Origin: an uncultured Clostridia bacterium
GTDB lineage: Bacteria > Bacillota > Clostridia > TANB77 > CAG-508
Assembly: GCA_947624655.1 (NCBI GenBank)
Contig: CANQLH010000006.1
Location: 1-64,000 of the forward strand
Reading direction: 5' to 3'
Length of the DNA: 64,000 nt
Both the position numbers and the translations under genes were made by a program. The notes beneath the pieces were generated by a model, which searched no databases, was not told the DNA's origin, and saw nothing but the letters and a program-made list of their open reading frames with translations. Below are positions 53,365 to 63,828 of this stretch, in pieces. The first letter of the stretch is position 1, and the number at the start of each line of letters is the position of its first letter.

Positions 53365-55982
53365 TTAAATCCATTCCCCATATTTTGCTATATAAATCTT
53401 CTTCGCAATCATTGCAACAAAGCAGTATAAAATTGGCACTAAAATTATTATTGGCAAGTAAGCAAAAGGTATTGCAACAAGTCCAATTATCTTTCCAAGC
53501 CAAGTATAAGAAATAACTACACCAATAATTGCAAGCAATATAGATGAGAAATATACAAGTTTATGTGCATTGCTTTCTATAAATGGTATTTTTGCCGTTC
53601 TGATAATATGCATTCCTAATAAGTTAGACACTATACTATATGAAAACCATATTGTTTGGAAGGTTGGTGCATCATGCAATTTAAATACTATTAATAATAT
53701 TGCAAAAACTATTAAGTCAAATGCCGAGCTTAATGGTCCCATAAATAACATAAACTTTTTTAGACTCTCTATATTAAATTTCCTTGGTTTTTTTAAGTAT
53801 TCTTCATCTACATTATCAAAAGGAAGTGTTAATTGGCCAAAATCATAAAGCAAACCTTCTACCAATAACTGTATAGGAGTTTCTGGAAGGAAAGGTAATA
53901 TAACACTTGCAATAATAACAGACACTACTTCTCCAAAGTTAAAGCTTGTAGATAGTTTAATATATTTCATAAGATTTGCAAAAGTTTTTCTTCCGCTCAG
54001 TTACTCCATCTAATAAAACGCGTAAGTCTTTTTCTAGCAAAATTATATCTGCTGATTCTTTGGCAATATCAACTGCTGTGTCTACTGAAATGCCAACATC
54101 TGAGTTAACCAATGATGGTGCATCATTTATTCCGGTCGCCCATATATCCTACTATATTATCTGTCTCATGTAGTATCCTAACAATTCTAGCTTTTTCAAT
54201 TGGAGAAAGTTTTACAAATATATTGTTATTTTTGAGTAGTCTTAAAACTCCAGCATCTGAAAGCTTTTCTATTTGTTTTCCCTCTATAATTGAATCTGAA
54301 TTTATACCTACTTTTTTACATATACATTTTGTAACTTCTGCATTATCTCCTGTTAAAACAATAACACGTATTCCTGCTTCATTTAATTCTTTTATTGCTG
54401 ATTTAGCACTTTCTTTTGGTGGGTCTAGGAAGCCTATAAATCCTAGAAGTACCATATTTTTCTCATCTTTTACTCCAAAATCTTCTACATCATTAATATC
54501 ATTTTTTTGACAAACAGCTATAACTCTTAAGCCCTCTTGATTAAGTTCTTTCGAAATTTTTAAAATATTGTCCTTAATTTCTTTTGTTATTCCTGATACT
54601 TCTCCTTTATAATCTACCATCGTGCAAATATTAAGTATTTCTTCTACTGCTCCTTTTGTAATTAATTGTTTCTTTTCCCCATCACTTACAATTACTGATA
54701 AACGTCTACGCGAAAAATCAAATGGGATTTCATCTATTAATTTATATTTTTTGGTATACTCTTCCATCTCATTTTGCATAGCTCTATTTACAACTGCTTC
54801 ATCAATATTACCTCTTAAACCTGTTTGGAAATATGAGTTCAAAAAAGCGTGTTTTAAGATTCGATAGTCTTCTTCTCCATGTATATCTAAATATTTTTCA
54901 AGTACAATTTTATCCTCAGTGAGTGTTCCTGTTTTATCTGTACACAAAATATTCATAGCTCCAAAGCTTTGTATTGCGTCTAGCTTTTTTACAATCGTTT
55001 TCTTCTTTGACATTCTAACAGCACCTTTTGAAAGGCTAGAAGAAAGAATTACCGGAAGAAGAAGTGGTGTAATACAAATTGCAATAGCAACAGCAAATGT
55101 AAATGCAGTAACAGTGCTATGTTTTGTTACATTTAGTATAAATATAATTGGTATTAGAATAAACATAAATTTTATTAACAATTTGCTAATATTTTCAATT
55201 CCTTTTTGGAAAGCCGATTTTGGCTTAGTGCTTGATACTGTATGTGCTACCTTTCCAAAATAAGTATCATCAGCTGTTTTAATAACAGCACATTTGGCAC
55301 TTCCACTAATAACGTTCGTTCCCATAAAGCAAATATTGTCTAATTCTGATATACTATCAAATTCAGTTACATTAGATTCCACATTTTTCTTAACTGCATC
55401 TGATTCTCCTGTTAATGATGATTGTCCTACATATAAATCTTTTGCTTCTAATACTCTAAGGTCAGCAGGAATTAAGCTACCTGCTGATAATTTTATAATA
55501 TCTCCTAAAACAACTTGATTAATAGGTATTTTTGTTTCTTCTCCACTACGTATAACCGTTGTTGTAGTTGCAACAAGCTCTTTTAACTTTTCTGCTGCTT
55601 TATTTGAACTAAATTCCTCAAAAAACTCCAATAATGTACTAGATATAACTAATATTGCAATTACAATAATATTTGCATAACTTGGGCTTTCTGCCAAATA
55701 TACATCTGTATAAAATAACACACACGCAATTCCAAGCAATATACTATTAAATGGACTAAACAAACTACCAAAGAAATATTGATACCACTTTTTTGGTTTT
55801 GCAGATTTTATTTGATTTAATCCATATTTACTTAGTCGATTATTTGCTTCTTCATTTGACAATCCATTTTCATTAATATTATATTTTTTTATAAATTCTT
55901 CTTTACTTAAAGAGCATTGAGTTCCATATACTTTTTCTATATTTACTTCTTCTTTTACATTTGCCACGAAAATCAACCCCAT
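53365..55982 (-). CDS. mgtA: Mg2+-type P3B ATPase (MgtA-like; reconstructed through two +1 shifts)
   Basis: ORFs 54123..55982 and 53365..53970 plus the bridging segment: [74 protein letters not shown]; 2618 bp = 3x872+2. Confidence 0.93.
53993..53995 (-). other. CGG +1 frameshift site (gag C gga, [11 protein letters not shown])
   Basis: Extra C before Gly in a conserved P-ATPase motif. Confidence 0.9.
54132..54134 (-). other. CGG +1 frameshift site (gac C gga, GD|GINDAP)
   Basis: Extra C in the invariant hinge motif; homologous to the 40231 site. Confidence 0.92.
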
Positions 55983-56040
55983 TCTTTTTCTATTATTACA
56001 CTAAATCGGAAAATTTAAGCATATTCTGCTAAATTAAGTA

Positions 56041-56529
56041 TTATATTTCTTTCTCAAAATGTTGATAATCTTTTTTGCTCTTCCATTCTCCTCCCCAAGT
56101 CCATCCTCTCTTAATAAAGGCATTATATAGGTCATCTTCCTTTTTTATAACACCTTTTTCATTAATGTTTCTATCTGTGTATTTTTTAGCATTCGCAGGT
56201 GAAATAATCTTCCCTGAAATATATGGATTGTATAAAGGATTAATGTCAATTGATGCACCTTTTGAATGATTTGAAAGTTTTTTAGTATTTGCAACCACTC
56301 TGTAACAAAATGCAGATGTATTATTGTCTTTCATTGATGCTTCATCATTTGCTCCATAATCATCAATTAATTTCATCTTTTCTATTGGATTATTATTTTC
56401 TTCTTGTATCTCATTATTTGCCTGAAGCAAAGCATTTTCTTCATTTTTATTTTTTTCTAATCGGCTTATATTGCTTAAAATCGGTATTGCTACGGCTATC
56501 ATAGTAATAGTAAAAAATGCTTTTTTCAT
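56041..56529 (-). CDS. M15-family D-Ala-D-Ala carboxypeptidase-like protein
   Basis: FCYRVV...SNHSKGASIDINPLYNPYI...WTWGGEW..KKDYQHFE. Confidence 0.85.
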   Translation of the reverse strand: MKKAFFTITMIAVAIPILSNISRLEKNKNEENALLQANNEIQEENNNPIEKMKLIDDYGANDEASMKDNNTSAFCYRVVANTKKLSNHSKGASIDINPLYNPYISGKIISPANAKKYTDRNINEKGVIKKEDDLYNAFIKRGWTWGGEWKSKKDYQHFEKEI

Positions 56530-56537
56530 CTATACCT

Positions 56538-57395
56538 TTATTCCCCTATTATCTTTTTAACCTCTTCTTTGCTTAGTTCTACTATTTTACATATTGTGTC
56601 TATATCTATCTTTTCTTTATACATATTTAAAATTACAGCCTTTTGCTTTTCCTCTATACCTTTTTTATATCCATATTTTTCTACTGCTTTTGTGTCTCTT
56701 ATATGCTTATCGCGTAGTTCTGCTAAATATCTTTCCCTTTTATCCTGTTTTATCTTATCTAATTCTTCCTTTGCTCTCTTTATATCTTCATTCTCACTCA
56801 TGGCACTTTCTCCAATCTTCTCTGGATTTTTTATAAATAAAGACCATAACATTACTTTGTCTTTTTCATCTATACCTTTATTCCTTAACCTATTCATAAA
56901 TTTTGATAGTTCAATTATATGTATTTCTAATACGGATGTCAAGACTATTTTTCCATATTCTTCTTCCCTTATTTGCCATTTTGTATGATATTTTTCTATT
57001 TCTTTTATACTATCTAATTCAAAATCTGCTATTAGTATTACTATTGTCTTATTTAACTTCTCATAATCTTCTCCTTCTTTAATATCCTCGCTATATAGCT
57101 TACTCCAATAAAACATTAATCTTTTTTCTATATTATCACTCTGCACTATCTGCATTTCTATATTGCATTGTACTTCTCCGTCTATTCTTGCTCTTACATC
57201 TAATATTCCTACTTTATCATCTCTTATATCTTTCTCTAATATTGGTGTTTCATTTAGTTTTACGTTTTGCACCTCCTTGTTAATTATTGCACTTATTAGT
57301 CCTTTGGTTATTTCTTCATTTCCAGTATGTCCAAAAATTCGCACAAATATATAGTCATTTGTGGGAACCATTGAATCGTTTTTTGCCATAAGCAT
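56538..57395 (-). CDS. Rpn-family recombination-promoting nuclease / PD-(D/E)XK transposase-like protein
   Basis: DYIFVRIFGHTGNEEITKGLISAI...ILDVRARIDGEVQCNIEMQI. Confidence 0.87.
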   Translation of the reverse strand: MLMAKNDSMVPTNDYIFVRIFGHTGNEEITKGLISAIINKEVQNVKLNETPILEKDIRDDKVGILDVRARIDGEVQCNIEMQIVQSDNIEKRLMFYWSKLYSEDIKEGEDYEKLNKTIVILIADFELDSIKEIEKYHTKWQIREEEYGKIVLTSVLEIHIIELSKFMNRLRNKGIDEKDKVMLWSLFIKNPEKIGESAMSENEDIKRAKEELDKIKQDKRERYLAELRDKHIRDTKAVEKYGYKKGIEEKQKAVILNMYKEKIDIDTICKIVELSKEEVKKIIGE

Positions 57396-57414
57396 TTCTC
57401 CCTTCTTTTTTTAT

Positions 57415-57570
57415 TTTTTAGAATATGATTTTAACTTGGGGATTTCCCAATAGATTTATTTTGTCTTTCCTTAAGGTGTAGGTTAAATAAAAATAAAAAA
57501 TAAGTAATGTAAGTATTTTAAGCAAATTTTGCTTAATTACTTGCATTACTTGGGTTATATAATCTTTTTA
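57415..57570. repeat. Direct repeat, copy 1, flanking the AlbA-domain gene
   Basis: Near-identical to 59216..59371 (tttttagaa[t/a]atgattttaacttggggatttcccaatagattta...). Confidence 0.92.
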
Positions 57571-57685
57571 TATGGGTGGCAGTTAAAATGTTTAGGCAAT
57601 TTTAAATCAGCTTTGTCATATAAATTAATCTATATTATTATAATAGTAATAATGTTAATTCTTTTATTTTTTCTCCATTATTTAT

Positions 57686-59180
57686 TTACTCCTTGCTTTT
57701 TATAGTCCAGATTCCTTTTCTTGTAGTTCCTTTTCTTTCTATAATATCTTTTTTCTTTAATTCTGCAATATTCCACCTTACAGCATCATACTTTATTTCA
57801 CTAATTAATTCACTAATCTGTTTAACAGATATTGTAGGATTTTCTTTTATTATCCCTAGTATTTTATTTTGTATTTCACTTAATTGATTATGATAATTAT
57901 TTGGGTAACTATTTGGGTAATTATTTGGGTAATTACTTTTATTTTTTCTCATATATAAAGTTAGTATAGTTCTATTAGGATTTAATTCATCTTTCATTTC
58001 TGGTTTTATCCAATTTCTGTTTTTCCAAGCATTACAAATTTTGTATAATCCAGATCCTGCTCTTTCTCCATAACCCAAATATGAAAACATCTGATGTAAA
58101 ATTGCATTTCTAGCATCGCTTCTTCCGCCTTGCATTGCTATTTCTATTGGTATTCTTGAATTACCTGGATTTGAAAATTTAAAGTAATCAGGTCCTTTTT
58201 CGATTACTATACTTCCACTTCCTGAATAATCTGTATGTACTATACAATTCGTAAGTCCGTTCTCTTACGCTTTCATGAACTTCTGTATCATCAATTCTCA
58301 TTAAATCTTTGTCTAATGCAAATGGAGTCGGTATATCTGATGTCAGTCTATTTACTATTTTTGCAAAAAAGCTCCATAAATTGCCAACCCACATTTCATC
58401 TGGCGATGATGTTATTCTGTTAGACCATCTTTCAGTAGTTATAAAATTATCAATTTCTCTGTAATCCAAAAAGAATCTTGGTATAATCTCAAGTATTTCT
58501 TCGTTTTTTCCAAACATTAAAAGTCCTGCTAATGTCAACTTGTCTGTTTTTCTGTCGATTGCTCTTATCATATACAAGAAATCCTTATTTGACAAATTAT
58601 TCCACTCGTGATTATCACCTTTATGAATTTTAAATCTTGTTCTATAACTATCTATTGTTTCCTTGTCGAGATTATTAATATCAAATTCTTGTAAGATTGT
58701 TCCATCTTTTGATTCTTCTGAGCTTTCACTTATCATTACTCTAATTTCTTCTTTACTACATTTATAATCTCCTTCGTGATATCTTTTATATGTTCCTGTA
58801 ATTGGATTATTATTGATATATATTGGTTTATTTTTTCTGTCTGCAACTGGTATACTTATTACAATAATCGTTTTATTATCGATATTTTTTATTTCTATAT
58901 CATCATCCGTTAGGTTATTAAGATTTATTTTTTCTTTATTATTAATAGTGTTCCAAAAATCTTTTAAAATATTATTATAATTATCAATGCCTTCTATTGT
59001 GCATATATTGCTTTCTTTATTTTCTTTAATTCCTAATACAATTATACCACCTCTTGAATTAGAAAAAGCAGAATAGGTTTCCCATAAAGATTTTGGTAAT
59101 TTATTTTTTGATTCTTTAAATTCTACTTCATGATTTTCTCCAATATTTAATACATCTATTATTTGCTTTTTGTTCGTAAT
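57686..59180 (-). CDS. AlbA_2/Schlafen-type ATP-binding regulator (reconstructed through a +1 shift at 58259)
   Basis: ENHEVEFKESKNKLPKSLWETYSAFSNSRGGIIVLGI...VRE|GLTNCIVHTDYSGSGSIVIEKGPDYFKFSNPGNSRIPIEIAMQGGRSDARN; 1495 bp = 3x498+1; no ATG/GTG/TTG at the N-terminus. Confidence 0.87.
58257..58259 (-). other. CGG +1 frameshift site (gaa C gga, VRE|GLTNCIVHTDYSG)
   Basis: Extra C before Gly. Confidence 0.88.
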
Positions 59181-59215
59181 TTATCACCTCTATTTAGTAT
59201 TTTTTATATATTCCA

Positions 59216-59371
59216 TTTTTTAGAAAATGATTTTAACTTGGGGATTTCCCAATAGATTTATTCTGTCTTTACCTAAGATGTAGGTTTAAATAAATAAAAA
59301 AATAAGTAATGTAAGCACTTTAAGCAAAATTTACTTAATCACTTGCATTACTTAGGTTATATAATCTTTTT
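59216..59371. repeat. Direct repeat, copy 2, flanking the AlbA-domain gene
   Basis: See 57415..57570. Confidence 0.92.
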
Positions 59372-59519
59372 CCTTGTTTGTCAACTAAAACAGTTCGACA
59401 ATTTATTGCTTTAATTCTCCCAAATTCACATAAAAAACCAAACTTTCATTTTACATTTATTTAAAATTGTGATATACTTGTAAATATTTGTTAGATATTG
59501 TTGTTTTAAGAGGTAAAAA

Positions 59520-59952
59520 ATGCAAAAATTTATATCAAAAAGTGAAAAAGATACAATAGCTTTTGCCAGAGACTATGCAAAAAGCTTAAATAAAGATGAT
59601 ATAATTGTACTAAGCCGGAGACTTAGGCTCAGGTAAGACTAAATTTACTCAAGGAATACTTGAATATTTCAGCCTAGATAGTGAAATATCAAGTCCAACT
59701 TTTACAATCGTAAATGAATACAAAAATGACAAAATATCCATCTTTCACTTTGATGTTTACAGATTAAATAATGAAGATGACTTTTATGATATAGGTGGAG
59801 ACGAATATTTTGGAAATGGTCTTTGCATTATTGAATGGGGAGAAATTATAAAGCCAGCTCTTCCTAAAAACACAATCTATATCAATTTTGAAAGAGACGA
59901 AAATGACGAAAACTCAAGAATTATAACTATATCTGAGAACCAAGTGACTTGA
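59520..59952 (+). CDS. tsaE: tRNA t6A biosynthesis ATPase TsaE (reconstructed through a +1 shift at 59626)
   Basis: MQKFISKSEKDTIAFARDYAKSLNKDDIIVLS|GDLGSGKTKFTQGILEYFSLDSEISSPTFTIVNEY...; 433 bp = 3x144+1; upstream of tsaB. Confidence 0.94.
59626..59628 (+). other. CGG +1 frameshift site (agc C gga, S|GDLGSGKT)
   Basis: Extra C at the start of the P-loop. Confidence 0.93.
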
Positions 59953-60083
59953 CGCTTCTTTGTCCGTGCCCAATTTAAGTTTCGAGCCAATAGCGAGAAC
60001 TCTTAAATTGCAACGCTAAAACTTTTTTATATAAAAACTTCTATAAATATATGCCAAAAATTACTAAGAAAGGAATCGATTTT

Positions 60084-60777
60084 ATGAAAATATTAGCAAT
60101 AGAAACTTCTTGTGACATTGCATCAGTATCACTTTTAGAAGATGATAACTTGATACTAGAACTAAAAGAAATATCTGTTAAAAATCATTCAGAAGCTTTA
60201 ATGCCTTTAATCGACAAGCTTTTAAAAGAAACAAATATAACTTTAGACGATATTGATTTATTTGCTTGCGACAATGGACCTCGGTTCTTTTACAGGAATT
60301 AGAATTGGTCTTTCTACAATAAAAGCATTTTGTGACGTAAAAAACAAGCCATGCATTCCCGTTTCTTCCTTAGAAGCACTAAGTTATATGGTTGACGAAG
60401 AAGACGCATATATTTGCTCTATGATTGATGCAAAACATTCAAATATCTATGCTTGTATTTTTGAAAAAAATGAAGATAATTATACAAAATATTGCGATTT
60501 TGTTTTTGACAAAATTGAGAATTTTTTGTTAGTTTTAGGTAGTTTGAAAAAAAAGATATTTTTTGTAGGAAATTGTGGCATACTTTATAAAGATATGATA
60601 AAATCATATTTGAAAAATGATATTTTTTTCGAAGAAGATACACTTGTATCTTCAAAATACATTGGAATTGCTGCATTTGATAAATTTCAAAAAGGTGAAG
60701 CAATATCTTCTGATAAGCTCACTGCCCTTTATTTAAAAAAATCGAATGCAGAAGAAACTTTGGAGGCAAAACAATAA
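60084..60777 (+). CDS. tsaB: tRNA t6A biosynthesis protein TsaB (reconstructed through a +1 shift at 60282)
   Basis: MKILAIETSCDIASVSLLEDD...LFACDNGP|GSFTGIRIGLSTIKAF; 694 bp = 3x231+1. Confidence 0.95.
60282..60284 (+). other. CGG +1 frameshift site (cct C ggt, GP|GSFTG)
   Basis: Extra C in the invariant TsaB GPGSFTGLR motif. Confidence 0.94.
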
Positions 60778-61205
60778 TGGACATACTTTTAAGTACATTA
60801 CATCTAGAAGATTTAGAAAATATTAACCTTGCAGACTTTGATGATTTTTGGACTAAATCTATTTTAGAAAATGAACTATCAAGTCCTACCTCTACTTACT
60901 TAGTTGCTAAACAAAAAGACGAAATTTTAGGATTTGCTGGTTTAAAATTTCTTTTAGACGAAGCTCATATTACAAATATTGTAGTTCGAAAAGATAAGCG
61001 TAATTTAAAAATAGGTTCAGCCCTTCTTGAAGCTTTAATAAACAAAGCAAAAGAAAACTCTACCCTAATTACTTTAGAGGTAAATGAGCAAAATTCTCCA
61101 GCAATACACCTTTACCAAAAGTACAATTTTCAAATTGTAGGAACTCGAAAAAAATACTATAATAATAAATTTGACGCATATATTATGACAAAATATTTTA
61201 ATTAA
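60777..61205 (+). CDS. rimI: Ribosomal-protein-alanine N-acetyltransferase
   Basis: GNAT fold: ITNIVVRKDKRNLKIGSALLEALINKA...NSPAIHLYQKYNFQ. Confidence 0.92.
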   Translation: MDILLSTLHLEDLENINLADFDDFWTKSILENELSSPTSTYLVAKQKDEILGFAGLKFLLDEAHITNIVVRKDKRNLKIGSALLEALINKAKENSTLITLEVNEQNSPAIHLYQKYNFQIVGTRKKYYNNKFDAYIMTKYFN

Positions 61206-61254
61206 AATACATATGAACAAACAATTTATGTATTGTTTTAGAAAGGAACTTAAG

Positions 61255-63642
61255 ATGCAAAAGAAACATGAATTAAATTATAGAGATTTAAAAGATTATT
61301 GCTCTACTTCAAAATTCAATTTTGATACAACTGCTGAACTTGAACCAACTGACAAAGGAATTGGCCAAGAAAGAGGAATTGTTGCTCTTGAATTTGGCCT
61401 TAATGTTGATGTTAATGGTTATAACCTTTATGTAGAAGGGCCAAGTGGCGTTGGTAAAACTATGTACACTAAAAATTACTTAGACAAAATTTCTAAAAAG
61501 AAAAAAACTCCAGTTGATTGGTGCTACTTATATAACTTTGATAATCCAAATGAGCCAATCGCTCTATCTCTCCCTGCAGGTCAAGGTCTTGAATTTCAAG
61601 ATACTATGGAAAGCTTTATTAAAGATGTAAAAGCAGATATTAATAAAACTTTTAACAATGAAGATTTCGAAAAAGAAAAGGCACTTATTAAGCAAGAATA
61701 TGAACAAAAAAGAAGTATTCTTTTGGAAAAACTTAATAAAGAATCTATGAAACACGGTTTTGAGGTAAAAACTGCTCAAAACGGTATATATATGATGCCT
61801 ATCTACGAAGGTAAAACTCTTGAAGAAGAAGAATTTAATAAATTAGATGATAGTATAAAGCAACAATTTGAAGAGAAGTCAAGTATTGTTCAAGAACAAA
61901 TAATGAACACTATATCAGAAATTAAATTAATAGAAAAACAATCAGAAAAGAAAATTCAAGAATGGCAATCTAATATTTCGCTTTTAACTGTAAATGTTCA
62001 TATAAATTATATTAAATCAAAATATAAAAGGAATAAGAAAATTTCTCAATTCTTGGATAACGTAAAAAAAGATATAATGAAAAATGTACCACTATTTTTA
62101 GATAAACCTTCTAATCAACCTCAACAACAATTCCAAGGTCCAAACCATGAGCCACCTAAACCATGGCTTAATTACAGAGTTAATCTTTTTGTTGACAATA
62201 GTAAATTAGAAGGTGCCCCTGTTATAATGGATTCAAACTATTCTTTCCAAAATATTTTTGGTAAACTTGAATATGAAAATTACATGGGAAGCTTTAAAAC
62301 TGATTATACTATGCTAAAGCCAGGTCTTCTTCACAAGGCTAATGGTGGATATATAATATTTCAAGCAGAAGATTTGCTTACAAATCCTGTTTGTTATGAT
62401 AACTTAAAAAGAGTTCTTCGTATAAAAGAAATTAGTGTTGATAATGCATTAGAACAAAGAGCTCCAATGGTTATGGTATCTTTAAAGCCTGAACCAATAC
62501 CATTAGATTTAAAAGTTATATTAATTGGAAATGCAAATATTTATCATACTTTATTAAGTATGGATCCTGACTTTAGGAAATTATTTAAAATAAAAGTTGA
62601 ATTTGCTGACGATGCTCCAAGAACTGATGAAAATATTTTAAAGCTTGCAAGATTTTTCCATGCTTTTTGTGAAAAAGAAAATCTACCTCATCTAGACAAA
62701 AATGCTGTTGCAAGAATGATTGAATATGCTTCACGTCTTGCTAATGATAAATCAAAACTTTCGACTAAATTTAATGATTTATCTCAGGTTATTGCAGAAG
62801 CTGGAACTTGGGCAGTGCTTGCTCGTTCAAAAGTTGTAACAGAAGAATTTATTGATAAAGCTATTGATGAAAAAATACAAAGAGTTAAAAAATATGACGA
62901 AAGATATTCTGAAATGATAAAAGACAACACTCTTTTAATAAATACATCAGGTTCAAAGATTGGAGAAATAAATGGCTTAACAATAATGAGTATTGGAGAT
63001 TATTCTTTCGGTAAACCTTCAAAAATAACTGTAAATACTTTTACAGGTAAATCAGGAATTATAGATATTGAGCGTGAAGTTGAACTTTCTGGTTCATCTC
63101 ATTCAAAAGGTGTACTTATTTTGAGTGGTTATATTGGAGAATTATTTGCACAGGACATTCCACTTTCTCTTTCAGCAAGTATTTGTTTTGAGCAATTATA
63201 TAATGGTGTAGATGGAGATAGTGCTTCAAGTACAGAATTGTATGCTTTACTTTCTAGTCTTTCTGAAGTTCCAATAAATCAAGCCATAGCTGTTACAGGC
63301 TCTGTAAACCAGAAAGGCGAAATCCAACCAATTGGTGGAGTAAATGAAAAAATAGAAGGCTTTTATAACGTTTGCAAAATGAGAGGATTAGATGGAAGCC
63401 ATGGTGTATTAATTCCAATACAAAATTTGAAAAACTTAAGCTTAAATGATGAAGTTGTAGAAGCTGTTAAAAATGGTCTATTCCACATATATGCTGTGTC
63501 AACTATTGAAGAAGGAATTGAAGTTTTAACTGGTGTTCCTGCTGGAAAGAAAGATAAATCTGGAAACTTCCCTGCTGGTTCTATAAACTATCTTGCATAT
63601 GAAAAGTTAAAGAAATATGCAAATATAAGTAAAAAAAATTAG
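61255..63642 (+). CDS. Lon-related (AAA_32/LonB-like) ATP-dependent protease
   Basis: GPSGVGKTMYTKNYL; Lon protease segment VEGPS..GDSASSTELYALLSSLSEVPINQAIAVTGSVNQKGEIQPIGGVNEKIEGF; start at MQKKHE after ggaac. Confidence 0.92.
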   Translation: MQKKHELNYRDLKDYCSTSKFNFDTTAELEPTDKGIGQERGIVALEFGLNVDVNGYNLYVEGPSGVGKTMYTKNYLDKISKKKKTPVDWCYLYNFDNPNEPIALSLPAGQGLEFQDTMESFIKDVKADINKTFNNEDFEKEKALIKQEYEQKRSILLEKLNKESMKHGFEVKTAQNGIYMMPIYEGKTLEEEEFNKLDDSIKQQFEEKSSIVQEQIMNTISEIKLIEKQSEKKIQEWQSNISLLTVNVHINYIKSKYKRNKKISQFLDNVKKDIMKNVPLFLDKPSNQPQQQFQGPNHEPPKPWLNYRVNLFVDNSKLEGAPVIMDSNYSFQNIFGKLEYENYMGSFKTDYTMLKPGLLHKANGGYIIFQAEDLLTNPVCYDNLKRVLRIKEISVDNALEQRAPMVMVSLKPEPIPLDLKVILIGNANIYHTLLSMDPDFRKLFKIKVEFADDAPRTDENILKLARFFHAFCEKENLPHLDKNAVARMIEYASRLANDKSKLSTKFNDLSQVIAEAGTWAVLARSKVVTEEFIDKAIDEKIQRVKKYDERYSEMIKDNTLLINTSGSKIGEINGLTIMSIGDYSFGKPSKITVNTFTGKSGIIDIEREVELSGSSHSKGVLILSGYIGELFAQDIPLSLSASICFEQLYNGVDGDSASSTELYALLSSLSEVPINQAIAVTGSVNQKGEIQPIGGVNEKIEGFYNVCKMRGLDGSHGVLIPIQNLKNLSLNDEVVEAVKNGLFHIYAVSTIEEGIEVLTGVPAGKKDKSGNFPAGSINYLAYEKLKKYANISKKN

Positions 63643-63661
63643 TGTTAAATGAATAACATAA

Positions 63662-63803
63662 GGAAACAACAATTAATTTTTTTGCACCTTGCAGTCGCAA
63701 CCTACAATAAATAATTTTTTAAATGTAGGTTGCTCCATTCGCCCTTCGCTAACGCTCCGGTTGGTCGCTTACGCGGTGCTTTCAAAAATTAATTGTTGTT
63801 TCC
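63662..63803. repeat. Inverted-repeat element between convergent lon and dxs
   Basis: 20-bp perfect arms ggaaacaacaattaattttt / aaaaattaattgttgtttcc, nested hairpin gcaacctac...gtaggttgc. Confidence 0.85.
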
Positions 63804-63828
63804 TTTTTTATTTATATAGACTAATCTT

